Assembly: GCA_964470555.1 (NCBI GenBank) | Contig: CAYYDG010000036.1 | Location: forward strand, 11,780-75,779 | DNA: 64,000 nt | Source: RBC074 sp964470555 | GTDB lineage: Bacteria; Acidobacteriota; Blastocatellia; RBC074 | Direction of reading: 5' to 3' | Shown: positions 8,596 through 17,383 of the stretch, piece after piece | Position numbering within the stretch: position 1 is the stretch's first letter | Layout of the letters: the number at the start of each line of letters is the position of its first letter | Position numbers and translations under genes: made by a program | Notes under the pieces: generated by a model | Seen by the model: only the letters and a program-made list of their open reading frames with translations | Databases searched by the model: none | Told to the model about the DNA's origin: nothing

Positions 8596-10281
8596 TTATT
8601 TGACCTTGCCAGGTCCCCACAAAGCACGCCCGGATTTGACGCCAGTGTGTTCCCCGTCTTTCAACACGTGTTTTCCGTTGACGAACACATGGCGCATGCC
8701 GACGGCGTATTGATGCGGTTGTTCAAAGGTCGCACGGTCGGCAATCGTTTTGGGATCGAAGACAACCACGTCGGCGAAATAACCCGTTTTGAGCAATCCG
8801 CGCCGATCCAGTCCCAGGTTTGTCGCGGGCAAATTGCTCAACCGGCGAATGGCTTCTTCCAGCGAGATCACCTTTTCTTCGCGGACATATTTGCCCAGCA
8901 ATCGTGCGAAGTTTCCGTAAGCGCGTGGGTGCGTCGAAGATTTCAGAAAAACGCCTTCCGCCGCCATCGAACCTCCGTCCGATCCAAACGACACCCAGGG
9001 CAGTTTGATCTGCTTTTTCAGATTTTCTTCGTCCATCATGAAATACACTGTGCCGACGCGCGATTGATCTTCCACCACCAGATTCATGATCGTATCGGTT
9101 ACCGATTCGCCGCGAAGCCTGGCGACTTCTTCAAGAGTCTTGCCCGTGTGTTTTTTCAGATTGTCGTTTTTGAATCCGACCAGGATAATTCGGTCAGCCG
9201 ATCCGGCAGCCAGAAACAGATTTTCCCATTTGTCCGAAGGCGTCAGGATTTCTTCGGCGATCTTTTTTCGCGTCGCAGGGTCTTTCAACCGTTTGAACGC
9301 AGCTTCGTAACCACCGTCCAACACCCACGGCGGCATCGCGGCATCCAACCCGGTCGAACCCGCCGGATAGGTGTACATATCGGCGGTGATTTTCAAACCT
9401 TGTTTTCTGGCCTTTTCAATCAGAGCGATGGCGGTGTCCATCTTTGGCCAATTCGATTTGCCCGCGGCTTTCAGGTGATAAATTTCGGCGGGGAGGTTGG
9501 CTTCGCGGGCAATGCGGATCAGTTCTTCGATACCTTCGATCAGGCGATTTCCTTCGCTGCGCATGTGAGAAATGTATTTGCCTTTGTACTGAGCGGCGAC
9601 TTTGCAGAGTTCGATCAGTTCTTCGGTCGGAGCGTAAAACGCAGGCGCGTAAATAAGCGAAGAACCTATCCCCAAAGCGCCAGCCTGCATTTCCTGCCGA
9701 ACCAGTTCGCGCATTCGTTGCATCTGTTCCGGCGTGGCTTTTTTATCTTCCAGCCCGATGACATGTTCGCGGATGGTCGTCGCACCAATGTATGAAGCGA
9801 CATTAGGTGACACGCCGCGCCGTTCCAGGAATAGCAGATATTCGGCCAGCGTCGTCCATTCGATGTCGAATTTCAGATCGCCTTGTTCGGCTTTGGCGCG
9901 TTGCTTCATTTCATCGCTGAGCGGTCCCATCGAACTGCCTTCGCCGAAAATTTCCGTCGTCACGCCCTGTTTGATGTCGCCCATCGAACGACCATCCACA
10001 ATCAAATCTTCCACCGCCCACGAAAGCATGTTGATGAATCCCGGAGCGACAGCCAGACCGTTGGCATCCACCACCGTGTCGGCTTTGGCGGATTTCAGAT
10101 TGCCAATGGCAACGACTTTGTCGGCGTTGATGGCCACATCTGCACGGCGCGGTTTGCCGCCACTGCCGTCATAAAGCGTGCCATTCAAAATCAACACGTC
10201 GTAACGCCGTTGCGCTCCGACGCCGGAATTCGATTGCAGGGTGAACAAAAGAATCGCCACCAGAAAAAGTAGTTTCCGCAT
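8596..10281 (-). CDS. Amidohydrolase of the D-aminoacylase type lacking the HxH motif
   Basis: This 561-residue protein starts at the ATG at 10281, after AGAGGA. It has a signal peptide (MRKLLFLVAILLFTLQ), then a composite amidohydrolase fold: LILNGTLYDGSGG, a TIM barrel, and a C-terminal DVVVFDPKTI segment. It follows N-acyl-D-amino-acid deacylases along its length. Conserved are the His of YISHMRSEGN, the His of EIYHLKAAG and the Asp of SFGSDGG. The usual first metal motif after APGFI (HTHxD) is replaced by NMLSWA, and the usual Cys region reads FGEGSSMG. Metal binding therefore must differ. Substrate is unknown. The gene is alone on its strand beside a receptor remnant. Confidence 0.8.
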   Translation of the reverse strand: MRKLLFLVAILLFTLQSNSGVGAQRRYDVLILNGTLYDGSGGKPRRADVAINADKVVAIGNLKSAKADTVVDANGLAVAPGFINMLSWAVEDLIVDGRSMGDIKQGVTTEIFGEGSSMGPLSDEMKQRAKAEQGDLKFDIEWTTLAEYLLFLERRGVSPNVASYIGATTIREHVIGLEDKKATPEQMQRMRELVRQEMQAGALGIGSSLIYAPAFYAPTEELIELCKVAAQYKGKYISHMRSEGNRLIEGIEELIRIAREANLPAEIYHLKAAGKSNWPKMDTAIALIEKARKQGLKITADMYTYPAGSTGLDAAMPPWVLDGGYEAAFKRLKDPATRKKIAEEILTPSDKWENLFLAAGSADRIILVGFKNDNLKKHTGKTLEEVARLRGESVTDTIMNLVVEDQSRVGTVYFMMDEENLKKQIKLPWVSFGSDGGSMAAEGVFLKSSTHPRAYGNFARLLGKYVREEKVISLEEAIRRLSNLPATNLGLDRRGLLKTGYFADVVVFDPKTIADRATFEQPHQYAVGMRHVFVNGKHVLKDGEHTGVKSGRALWGPGKVK

Positions 10282-10447
10282 AAATCCTCTCGCTTGTCGG
10301 ATGAAGTCATTACTACGATTGAGCGGATGATAGCCAGCCAAGCCTGTGTTGAAAAGCAGACCAGCGATAACTGCTGATTTTGGTTGTCTTGACAGAGCCT
10401 GGCAGCGTCAGTACCATCCGGCTTCTTTTTTGGCGCACGGAAACCCA

Positions 10448-10999
10448 ATGAGCAAGCGTCAGCAGGCAAAAGCGAGCGAAACGGCTTCGGCAGATTCGCT
10501 ACAGGATTTGAATTCGCTCGATCAGTTTTTTATGGGCTTTGCTCTGGCAGAAGCCCGGCGAGCCAAAGACGCTGGCGAAGTTCCCATCGGCGCTGTTGTG
10601 GTAATTGATAAGCAGATAGTCGGAAGCGGGCATAACCAGCCGATAGGGTTGAATGATCCAACGGCTCACGCTGAAATTCTGGCCATGCGGCAAGCGGCGG
10701 AACGAATCGCCAATTACCGTCTGACAGAAGCTACGTTGTACGTCACCATTGAACCTTGCGCGATGTGCGCTGGCGCTATGGTCAACGCCAGAATCAAACG
10801 TCTGGTGTATGGTGCAACCGAAATCCGGGCAGGTGCAGTGGATTCGGTCTTCCAAATCTGCAGCAACAGTTCTTTGAACCATCAAGTAGAAGTTACTTCC
10901 GGCATCAGAGCGAATGAATGCCGCGAATTGATGCAGGCATTTTTCAAGCTGAGACGAAAAAATAAAGTTGATAGCTCAACCGAACCATTGCCGGAGTAA
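10448..10999 (+). CDS. tadA: tRNA-specific adenosine deaminase
   Basis: This 183-residue protein is read from the ATG at 10448. The zinc deaminase core is complete: H74-A75-E76 (NDPTAHAEI) and P103-C104-A105-M106-C107. VPIGAVVV precedes them. The enzyme converts the wobble A34 of tRNA-Arg(ACG) to inosine. An open frame upstream to 10346 lacks a binding site and is not family-like. About 30 extra polar residues before LDQFFMGFAL and a charged tail are lineage-specific. It sits at the head of a translation and DNA-maintenance block: tRNA-Ser genes, SRP RNA, dnaX, ybaB, recR. Confidence 0.93.
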   Translation: MSKRQQAKASETASADSLQDLNSLDQFFMGFALAEARRAKDAGEVPIGAVVVIDKQIVGSGHNQPIGLNDPTAHAEILAMRQAAERIANYRLTEATLYVTIEPCAMCAGAMVNARIKRLVYGATEIRAGAVDSVFQICSNSSLNHQVEVTSGIRANECRELMQAFFKLRRKNKVDSSTEPLPE

Positions 11000-11017
11000 C
11001 TGAAACAAACAATTTTC

Positions 11018-11110
<93 letters not shown>

Positions 11111-11149
11111 TTACGTTCTGATCTGCGATCAAAACACGAATTTGATTTT

Positions 11150-11233
<84 letters not shown>

Positions 11234-11271
11234 TTCCCAACCTCGCAATCTCAAGTTGTTGAGATTCGTAT

Positions 11272-11375
<104 letters not shown>

Positions 11376-11394
11376 TCCTACTTATTGATGGTAA

Positions 11395-11466
11395 AAACAA
11401 ATAGCTCCTTCAGAAAATCGGAAAACTGCTAATCAGGTTCCGGTGCTCTGAAGGAGCTATTTGTTT
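11395..11466. terminator. Perfect 20-bp inverted repeat, probable bidirectional terminator
   Basis: The left arm at 11395-11414 (begins AAACAAATAGCTCC) and the right arm at 11447-11466 (ends TATTTGTTT) are exact reverse complements, with a 32-base loop. Read on the minus strand the hairpin is followed by a T-rich run (TTTGTTTTTAC). It could thus end the small gene at 11483-11758 and, from the other side, the SRP RNA. The arms are unusually long and AT-rich for a simple terminator, and the loop is large. Confidence 0.6.
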
Positions 11467-11482
11467 CTGAAACTGCGGCTAC

Positions 11483-11758
11483 TTATTTTTTACCTTCTTT
11501 TTCAGCGCGAACTTTGGCCCAGCGAGCTTTGGCTGCTTCTTTAAGTTTCCTTTTCGTTGCAGCAGAAACGACTCGTTTTTTAACGCCTTCCGCAGCGGAT
11601 GCGCCTTTCGCAGCAACCGTGCCGCCGCCAGCGAGTTGTTTACGCTTTTCCGTCAATTCGGCAATTTGTGCGTGAAGTTGCTGGATTTGCGTATCAATTC
11701 CGACAAGAGCCAACTTAACAAGTTCAGAGTGGCTCCCACTACCTTTTGGTCTAGGCAT
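11483..11758 (-). CDS. Small basic coiled-coil protein, histone-H1-like tail
   Basis: This 91-residue protein starts at ATG 11758, preceded by TAAGGAGAAA on the minus strand. A short basic N-terminus (MPRPKGSGSHSEL) is followed by a heptad-rich helix at about 13-45 (IDTQIQQLHAQIAELTEKRK). The Lys/Ala-rich tail includes AATKRKLKEAAKARWAKV. Such AAKARWAK tails occur in small nucleoid-like proteins of Acidobacteriota and Planctomycetota. DNA binding and compaction is an inference from composition. It stands alone between the SRP RNA and dnaX, pointing the other way. Confidence 0.6.
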   Translation of the reverse strand: MPRPKGSGSHSELVKLALVGIDTQIQQLHAQIAELTEKRKQLAGGGTVAAKGASAAEGVKKRVVSAATKRKLKEAAKARWAKVRAEKEGKK

Positions 11759-11993
11759 ATACTTTCTCCTTAAGTTTGGAAGATAAGCCGATGTGTGAGC
11801 TATTTTTTTGCTTTCAGCATCAGCGGTAATATAAAAACTACTGTTAGGCGCATTCTAAACTACACAAGCATTAAAATGCCAAGAGTAAAAGCAAGTTATA
11901 TTATTGTTACATTGGACGGGTTTGCCGGATTGGTAAGATAAGCCATCAATATCTTTTGGTTTGTCTTGCAATTACATTATTGGAAACTTCAGC

Positions 11994-12022
11994 TTGAGCG
12001 GCTGAATTCGGTGGGCTATGCT
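11994..12022 (+). promoter_or_regulatory. Candidate sigma-70 promoter for dnaX
   Basis: TTGAGC (11994-11999) and TATGCT (12017-12022) are separated by 17 bases and lie about 70 bases before the dnaX start. The surrounding gap 11759-12091 is AT-rich and holds no other gene that I can support. Confidence 0.4.
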
Positions 12023-12091
12023 CTGATGGCAATTATGAACCGCTCAAATCCTTTGACTGAATAATCAAATATCCTTTTTGGAGATCGTCCG

Positions 12092-13975
12092 GTGAGTTAT
12101 CAGGTTATCGCGCGAAAATATCGTCCTCAGACTTTTTCTGACCTAACGGGGCAGGAACACATCACGCGAACGTTGACTCGCGCTTTGGATCAACAACGAT
12201 TGCACCATGCATATCTGTTTGCGGGTGTACGTGGAACCGGAAAAACGACTTCGGCGCGAATTCTGGCCAAGGGATTGAACTGTCACAAGGGAATTACCAG
12301 CCAGCCGTGTTTGCAGTGTCCGTCCTGTCTGGAAATTGCCACAGGCAATTCGCTGGATGTGTTGGAAATTGATGCTGCGTCCAACACGGGCGTGGATAAC
12401 GTGCGCGATGTCATCATCAATAACATCGCCATGGCTCCGGCGCGCGACCGGTACAAGGTGTTCGTCATTGACGAAGTACACATGCTTTCCACCAGCGCGT
12501 TCAATGCTCTGTTGAAAACTCTGGAAGAACCTCCGTCCCACGTGGTGTTCATCATGGCAACGACGGAGTTGCACAAGCTGCCGGACACGATTCTTTCGCG
12601 TTGCCAGCAATTCGAGTTCCGCCAGATTCCTACCGAAAAGATTTTCCGGCGATTGCGTGAAATCGCCGATAACGAAAGCATCAAAATCAGCGACGACGCA
12701 TTGCGCGAAATCGCCCGCGCCGGAGCAGGCAGTTTGCGTGATGCCCAGTCTGCTTTTGATCAGGTCATTGCCTTCAGCGGATCGGAAATTACTGAAGACG
12801 ATATTACAGCTTCCTTGGGGATGGTCAGCACGGCCACGCTGGGAAAATTCGTTGAGGCAATTGCCAATCAGGACACTGCCGGAACCATCAATCTGGTCGA
12901 AGAGATATTTTCGCGCGGTTATGACTTGCGTAACTTCACGCGCGAATTGATGGCTTATGTGCGTCATTTGTTAGTTGTCAAATCCGGCGTTACCAGCGGA
13001 GAGTTACTGGGCGTGGCTGATATCGAGATCAGCAAGTTGGCAGCGCTTGCCGCCAGGTTCTCTGAAGAAGACCTGGTGCGATGCTTTCATTTGCTGGCGG
13101 AAACGGAAAAGGAAGTAAAAGACTCTCCTCATCCTCGTTTCCAGCTTGAAATCGGGCTGGTAAAACTGGCGCATGTTTCTCGACTGCGAACGCTCGCCGA
13201 ATTGATCGAACGACTGGAAGCTCTGGAATCAGTCCTTGGTGGTTCGAGCGGCCCAATTGTCCCTTCAATGACTACGATGCGGCGCACTGCTGTCAGTGAT
13301 GAATTGCCGACCAAGCCCCCTCGCAGCGAATTGCCTAAACCTCAATCGGCAAAATCTCCAGTAACCGAAAAGTCTGCTCAACCGCAATCAAGAGCGAACG
13401 ATTTGTCAGAGCCGCCGGATTTCCCGGATTTCGATCCTGCGGAGTATTTTGCTCCTTCAGAATCGTCGGATTATTCCGAGCCTGAAACTTCGATTGATTC
13501 AGGCGCGGCCAGGCGTATCACTGCAACCAGCGATGCAACCAGCGCTCCGAAAGAAGTCGCCCAAGCCGTGACTCAGGTGGCCCCCGGCAGAGAAATAGAC
13601 GCCATCTTGAAAGAGGTTCAAAAGCTCAATCGTCCCTTGGTGCTGATGGCTTTGGAAGACGCTCAAAGCAAACATTATCAGGACGGTGTATTGACCGTCA
13701 GGTTCAACAAAGACGACGCCGTTGCCAAACGGCTCCGTGACAGCGGCACATTGTTTCGCACAATTGGAGAAAAACTGTTTGGGCAGTCGCTTCGTGTTGA
13801 AGTGCAGATCAACGGTGACATCGAGGTTGAGAAAGTGGTAGATCAAACGGCTCTGAAGCGTCAGGAATTGAAAGAAGTCGCAATGAAAAATTCTGCCGTG
13901 CGTAGTATGTTGGAAGAATTCCGAGGCGAGATTGTCTGGGTGAAAGAATCGCCTGATGCAAACCATCCATCTTGA
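12092..13975 (+). CDS. dnaX: DNA polymerase III subunit gamma/tau
   Basis: This 627-residue protein has a GTG start with GGAG 8 bases upstream. The AAA+ clamp-loader ATPase has Walker A GVRGTGKTTSARILAKG near residue 45. The zinc module has Cys in LNCHKG and PCLQCPSCLE. Walker B is VFVIDEVHM and the SRC arginine-finger motif is LSRCQQFEF. Domain III ends near 360, followed by a Pro/Ser/Glu-rich linker (about 390-480) and a C-terminal tau-like domain from ~490. It loads the beta clamp at the replication fork. No clear slippery frameshift site for a separate gamma form was recognised. ybaB and recR follow in the classical dnaX-ybaB-recR order. Confidence 0.96.
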   Translation: MSYQVIARKYRPQTFSDLTGQEHITRTLTRALDQQRLHHAYLFAGVRGTGKTTSARILAKGLNCHKGITSQPCLQCPSCLEIATGNSLDVLEIDAASNTGVDNVRDVIINNIAMAPARDRYKVFVIDEVHMLSTSAFNALLKTLEEPPSHVVFIMATTELHKLPDTILSRCQQFEFRQIPTEKIFRRLREIADNESIKISDDALREIARAGAGSLRDAQSAFDQVIAFSGSEITEDDITASLGMVSTATLGKFVEAIANQDTAGTINLVEEIFSRGYDLRNFTRELMAYVRHLLVVKSGVTSGELLGVADIEISKLAALAARFSEEDLVRCFHLLAETEKEVKDSPHPRFQLEIGLVKLAHVSRLRTLAELIERLEALESVLGGSSGPIVPSMTTMRRTAVSDELPTKPPRSELPKPQSAKSPVTEKSAQPQSRANDLSEPPDFPDFDPAEYFAPSESSDYSEPETSIDSGAARRITATSDATSAPKEVAQAVTQVAPGREIDAILKEVQKLNRPLVLMALEDAQSKHYQDGVLTVRFNKDDAVAKRLRDSGTLFRTIGEKLFGQSLRVEVQINGDIEVEKVVDQTALKRQELKEVAMKNSAVRSMLEEFRGEIVWVKESPDANHPS

Positions 13976-14087
13976 ACCAAGTAGTCAGCGGAACCAGTTC
14001 CGCCGGTTTTGAGGCCAACCAGCGCGTGTTATGATGCCCGCGCTCGAAACCAATCCATTCAAGTTCTGATTGTAAGGAGAAATCAAA

Positions 14088-14399
14088 ATGAAACTTCCAG
14101 GCGGTATGAACCTGCAACAAATGATGAAGCAGGCGCAGAAAATGCAGGAACAGATGGCGAAGGAAATGGACGCTTTGCGCGTGGATTCATCGGCTGGCGG
14201 TGGCATCGTTCGCGTCGAAATGAACGGCAACAAGGAAGTCATGGCGATCAAAATTGATCCCGAAGCTGCCAGTGACATTGAAATGCTGCAGGATTTGATC
14301 GTCGCTGCCATCAACGAATGCGGACGCAAGGTTGATGAAGTGATGCACGGCAAACTTGGCGGCGCCCTTGGCGGGCTGAACATTCCGGGCCTTATGTAA
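14088..14399 (+). CDS. ybaB: YbaB/EbfC-family nucleoid-associated protein
   Basis: This 103-residue protein has GGAG upstream of the ATG. It begins MKLPGGMNLQQMMKQAQKMQEQM, typical of the family. The beta region VRVEMNGNKEVMAIKIDPEA and the C-terminal helix AAINECGRKVDEVM follow. The protein forms a tweezer-like dimer that binds DNA. It stands between dnaX and recR, as in most bacteria, about 110 bases after dnaX. A heptamer repeat separates it from recR. Confidence 0.94.
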   Translation: MKLPGGMNLQQMMKQAQKMQEQMAKEMDALRVDSSAGGGIVRVEMNGNKEVMAIKIDPEAASDIEMLQDLIVAAINECGRKVDEVMHGKLGGALGGLNIPGLM

Positions 14400-14409
14400 T
14401 TTGTGGAAT

Positions 14410-14494
14410 GCAGATTGTGGATTGTGGAGAGCCTTGTTCTTCGCCAATCCGCAATCCGCAATCCGCAATCCGCAATCCGCAATCCGCAATCCGC
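14410..14494. repeat. Heptamer tandem repeat, two inverted tracts (GCGGATT-type and 7 x AATCCGC)
   Basis: Seven exact 7-bp units AATCCGC run from 14446 to 14494. Just upstream, GCAGATT-GTGGATT (14410-14423) is a degenerate tract of the reverse complement, so the whole can fold back. It fills the ybaB-recR gap and leaves recR with no Shine-Dalgarno sequence. The same heptamer lies inside thiL at 55467-55500. Confidence 0.9.
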
Positions 14495-14500
14495 AATTCT

Positions 14501-15115
14501 ATGCTTGATTACGCAGAGCCGGTCACCAAACTGATAGAGGAATTCAAACGACTTCCCGGCGTCGGTCATAAGTCAGCCCAGCGGCTGGCTTTTCATTTGC
14601 TGAAAGCTCCGACCGACGACGCCGAACGCTTGATTGCCGCTATCCGCGAAGTCAAAGAAAAGATCATTTTCTGTTCGGTCTGCAACAACCTGACAGATAA
14701 CGACCCGTGCCGGTTTTGCGCCAGCCCGACGCGTGACCGGTCGGTGATCTGTGTTGTCGAAGAGCCTCACAATCTGGTTGCGATTGAAAGAACGCGCGAA
14801 TACCACGGCCAATACCACGTTCTGCATGGAGCGTTGTCGCCGATTCGCGGCATCGGGCCGGAAGAATTGCGAATTCGGAATTTGCTGGAGCGGCTTCGCC
14901 CGGACGAAACTGGCGAAAGCATCGTCAAGGAAATCATTCTGGCCACAAATCCGAACACTGAAGGCGAAGCGACGGCAAATTACCTGGGGCGTTTGCTCAA
15001 ACCGCTGGGGTTTCGCATTACTCGAATTGCCATGGGATTGCCGGTCGGCAGCGATTTGGAATATGCCGACGAAGTAACCATGCACAAGGCGTTGATGAAC
15101 CGCCACGAAGTTTGA
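14501..15115 (+). CDS. recR: Recombination mediator protein RecR
   Basis: This 204-residue protein begins at ATG 14501 with MLDYAEPVTKLIEEFKRLPG, the family N-terminus. The frame is open upstream through the repeat tract (SAIRNPQSAIRN), but that is repeat-derived. Present are the helix-hairpin-helix LPGVGHKSAQRLAFHLL, the zinc finger CSVCNN...CRFC, and the TOPRIM domain VICVVEEPHNLVAIERT with GALSPIRGIGPEEL. It acts with RecF/RecO to load RecA at gaps. No ribosome binding site is visible because the heptamer tract abuts the start. Confidence 0.95.
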   Translation: MLDYAEPVTKLIEEFKRLPGVGHKSAQRLAFHLLKAPTDDAERLIAAIREVKEKIIFCSVCNNLTDNDPCRFCASPTRDRSVICVVEEPHNLVAIERTREYHGQYHVLHGALSPIRGIGPEELRIRNLLERLRPDETGESIVKEIILATNPNTEGEATANYLGRLLKPLGFRITRIAMGLPVGSDLEYADEVTMHKALMNRHEV

Positions 15116-15127
15116 TTACCACTCGAA

Positions 15128-15616
15128 ATGCAGGAAAAAGATTACGCTGCCGAATATCAGGCTTTGAAAACCGCCAACGATCAGTTGCGCGAACGTGGCA
15201 AACAGTGGCTGCTGGATTCTTTGACGCAGTTATGCGCCGATGCCAATCGCCGGTTGATGCTTCAACCCGATCAGGTTGGAATTCAAACCGGTAGCCAGCC
15301 CTGGCAGTTCAACGTCGAAAACGCCACGATGGCTGGCGAACGATTCGGCGCTCGATACGGATTTCGCACGCTGACCATTGAGGTTGGGTGGCCGCAATTG
15401 CCGGAACATGGTTTTTTGACTGATGGGGCGATGGCGCGCGCGCGCGTAAGTCTGAGCCAAAACACCATGCTTGAACCGCAACCAGTCGCAGAACTGATTT
15501 TGAAAAAAGTTGCCAGCGGCGATGTGTCCTGGTTTGTCTTCAAAAACAAAATTTCCAGTGAACAAATTACCAACGTTCACCTGAACGAATACCTCTCTAT
15601 GATTTTGTCTGACTGA
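15128..15616 (+). CDS. Conserved-looking protein of unknown function
   Basis: This 162-residue protein lies 12 bases after recR on the same strand and is probably co-transcribed. It has no signal peptide or membrane segment. A predicted helix opens it (EYQALKTANDQLRERGKQWL), followed by a mixed beta region (FRTLTIEVGWPQLPEHGF) and a C-terminal VSWFVFKNKISSEQITNVHL. I do not recognise a family. Codon use matches neighbours and no competing frame is better, so it is likely a real cytosolic protein. Confidence 0.6.
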   Translation: MQEKDYAAEYQALKTANDQLRERGKQWLLDSLTQLCADANRRLMLQPDQVGIQTGSQPWQFNVENATMAGERFGARYGFRTLTIEVGWPQLPEHGFLTDGAMARARVSLSQNTMLEPQPVAELILKKVASGDVSWFVFKNKISSEQITNVHLNEYLSMILSD

Positions 15617-15933
15617 GCTTTTTACTCCCCTCCCTTAAAAAATAATGAAACATCTTTTGGTTTGCGGCGTGAAGCACGCTTGAGTTAGCGATGCGTCTGT
15701 GGGCGAAAGTCACACTCACTGGGAGATTTTCGGCAGACGCATCGCAATCGTTTTACCTCACGGCTTGTCTGCGAACTTCGTCGAAGCCGTTTTTTGTTGT
15801 TATTGTTGAATGTGCGCTGGCCTCACTTCACAGTTTGGCGTACTCGACTCCCTGAAGAATCTCCATTGCAATAAATAACTGCGTGTCGCTGAACTGCCGG
15901 ATATACGTGGTTTTTCAAAAGGTTCGGACATAG
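15617..15933. other. Intergenic stretch with a 12-bp stem hairpin
   Basis: GCGATGCGTCTG (15688-15699) and CAGACGCATCGC (15734-15745) are exact inverted repeats with a 34-base loop. No T-run follows, so this is not a standard terminator; it may be another small dispersed palindrome. No gene is supported in the rest of this gap. Confidence 0.55.
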
Positions 15934-16542
15934 ATGAACCGTATGTTGGCCAATGGCATTTTGTTATTCGCCTTAATGACTGCGCGCGGCTTTGAGCCTG
16001 TGGTCGTGTGTTCATCTATCGTGCAGGTAAAACCTGCGACGGGTTTCCTGACCGCTCCAAAAAACGTCAACGCGAAATTGAAACTGGCTGACGGAACCAG
16101 TTATTTCGTGCTCGGTCGCGCGACATATACGGTGAGTCAGGCCAACGAAAATGACACCGTGACAGGAACGCTTGTATTTGACTTGACCGCCGAGGCGCGG
16201 GAAAAGATCGCCCACACTTCCAATCGGTCGTTGAACGACGTTCCGACCAGCGTCAGCGTGAGTGAATTGACGGCGAGTTTTCAGCGCGGCACTGCCTGTC
16301 CGCAGATCAAATTGCTGGTAGCAGCGAAAACCGTTGAAATCGTGAATGCCCAATTGTCGTTTGACCGGGTCGTTTTGAATATCAATGAAACACCGGAACA
16401 GATGAATCAGCTTTTTTGCAGTTGGACCCGGCAAATCAATGTCAGAAGGCAAAGGCTGGGCATCATTGCCGCTGTCAACAGATTGCTGGCGCCGCCTGAG
16501 CCGACTGAAGAAGCTGTTGAAAATAAGCCGGTGAAACCGTAA
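15934..16542 (+). CDS. Secreted protein of unknown function, paralogue of the next gene
   Basis: This 202-residue protein has a hydrophobic N-terminus (MLANGILLFALMTARGF) that acts as a probable signal sequence. The body is beta-rich: KLKLADGTSYFVLGRATYTV, then NENDTVTGTLVFDL, AREKIA, and a C-terminal WTRQINVRRQRLGIIAAVNRLL. The same order of motifs appears in the product of 16673-17257, so the two are tandem duplicates that have diverged. No family is recognised. The shared C-terminal RRxGIIAxxN helix is a useful search handle. Confidence 0.6.
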   Translation: MNRMLANGILLFALMTARGFEPVVVCSSIVQVKPATGFLTAPKNVNAKLKLADGTSYFVLGRATYTVSQANENDTVTGTLVFDLTAEAREKIAHTSNRSLNDVPTSVSVSELTASFQRGTACPQIKLLVAAKTVEIVNAQLSFDRVVLNINETPEQMNQLFCSWTRQINVRRQRLGIIAAVNRLLAPPEPTEEAVENKPVKP

Positions 16543-16672
16543 GCTACGTTTCCTTGTCGCCCCATACTCACAATCTTTGTCGAATCCGAATGGCCGATCT
16601 TGTTTTCGTCTCGCGCTAATCCGGAAAACCCCCTTGAATCAAAAACACGTTTTGGAGGTAGAAACACAGTCT

Positions 16673-17257
16673 ATGAACACCAAATTTACGAGAATGATTG
16701 TTGCCTTGGCTTGTCTGCTTGGAATGAGCGTTGTTGCCAACGCTCAGCAGGCCACACCCAAAGCAGTCGCGTTTACGACAGCGCAAAAGCTGGTCATCGC
16801 CAAATTGAAGAGCGGCGAAGCCGATGCGTATGACGTACGCGGCAAAGTCGCTTTCACCGTGACGGCAGCCAACTCTGACGACACCGTGGCAGGCACTCTT
16901 ACTTATACGATTCCTGATGATGCGCGTCAGAAAATCGCTTCCATGGCTGGCAAAGCGCTCAACACCGTTCCGGCCAACATCACGCGAAAAGATGTAATTG
17001 CTTCGTTCCAAAAAGCGACAGAACCACCGGTGCTGCATCTGGAAATCACCGGCATGGATGTGGATGTGGCTGGCGTCAAGATGCGGTTCAACCGCATCGT
17101 TCTGGACATCAATGCCCGTGACAGCCACCCGCAGGATTATTCGGTTCAGGAAATGGAAGCCTTGTTCACCGTGTGGGCCAGACAGATTCTCAATGGCCGT
17201 TCACGACGCGGCATCATTGCCCGCATGAACAAGGTCATCAACGGCGAACCTGAGTAA
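16673..17257 (+). CDS. Secreted protein of unknown function, paralogue of the preceding gene
   Basis: This 194-residue protein has a clear signal peptide (MNTKFTRMIVALACLLGMSV, cleavage after ANAQ). The ATG at 16673 is preferred because it starts the signal peptide; GGAGG at 16654-16658 is a little far (14 bases). The body has VRGKVAFTVTAANSDDTVAG, ARQKIASMAGKALNTVP, VKMRFNRIVLDINARD and RSRRGIIARMNKVI. These align one for one with the upstream gene's AREKIA, FDRVVLNINE and RLGIIAAVN. Function is unknown; periplasmic or extracellular location is inferred. Confidence 0.65.
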   Translation: MNTKFTRMIVALACLLGMSVVANAQQATPKAVAFTTAQKLVIAKLKSGEADAYDVRGKVAFTVTAANSDDTVAGTLTYTIPDDARQKIASMAGKALNTVPANITRKDVIASFQKATEPPVLHLEITGMDVDVAGVKMRFNRIVLDINARDSHPQDYSVQEMEALFTVWARQILNGRSRRGIIARMNKVINGEPE

Positions 17258-17295
17258 AAAGACGTTCTCGTTTCAAATTCAGTCCAAGTAAAAAT

Positions 17296-17383
17296 GGCAG
17301 TTGGCGACGGTTTCTCCGGCAAGGTTTGGGGTTCATCACAAACAGAGCCGCACGGTGCATCGCCAACTGCCAATATATTTTTT
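17296..17383 (+). terminator. Long-stem hairpin followed by T-run
   Basis: GGCAGTTGGCGA (17296-17307) and TCGCCAACTGCC (17360-17371) are exact inverted repeats with a 52-base loop, followed by aatatattttttg. It probably ends or attenuates transcription after the gene ending at 17257, and it argues against translation starting at the ATG at 17294. Confidence 0.5.

Noticed and set aside
14408..14500. Upstream-extended recR start reading through the heptamer repeat
   Set aside because: The extra residues are repeat translation (SAIRNPQ periodic), and the RecR N-terminus is normal from 14501.
17294..17383. ATG at 17294 as the start of the secreted protein
   Set aside because: It lies in a 12-bp stem hairpin with a T-run after it, and the signal-like sequence begins only at about 17384.
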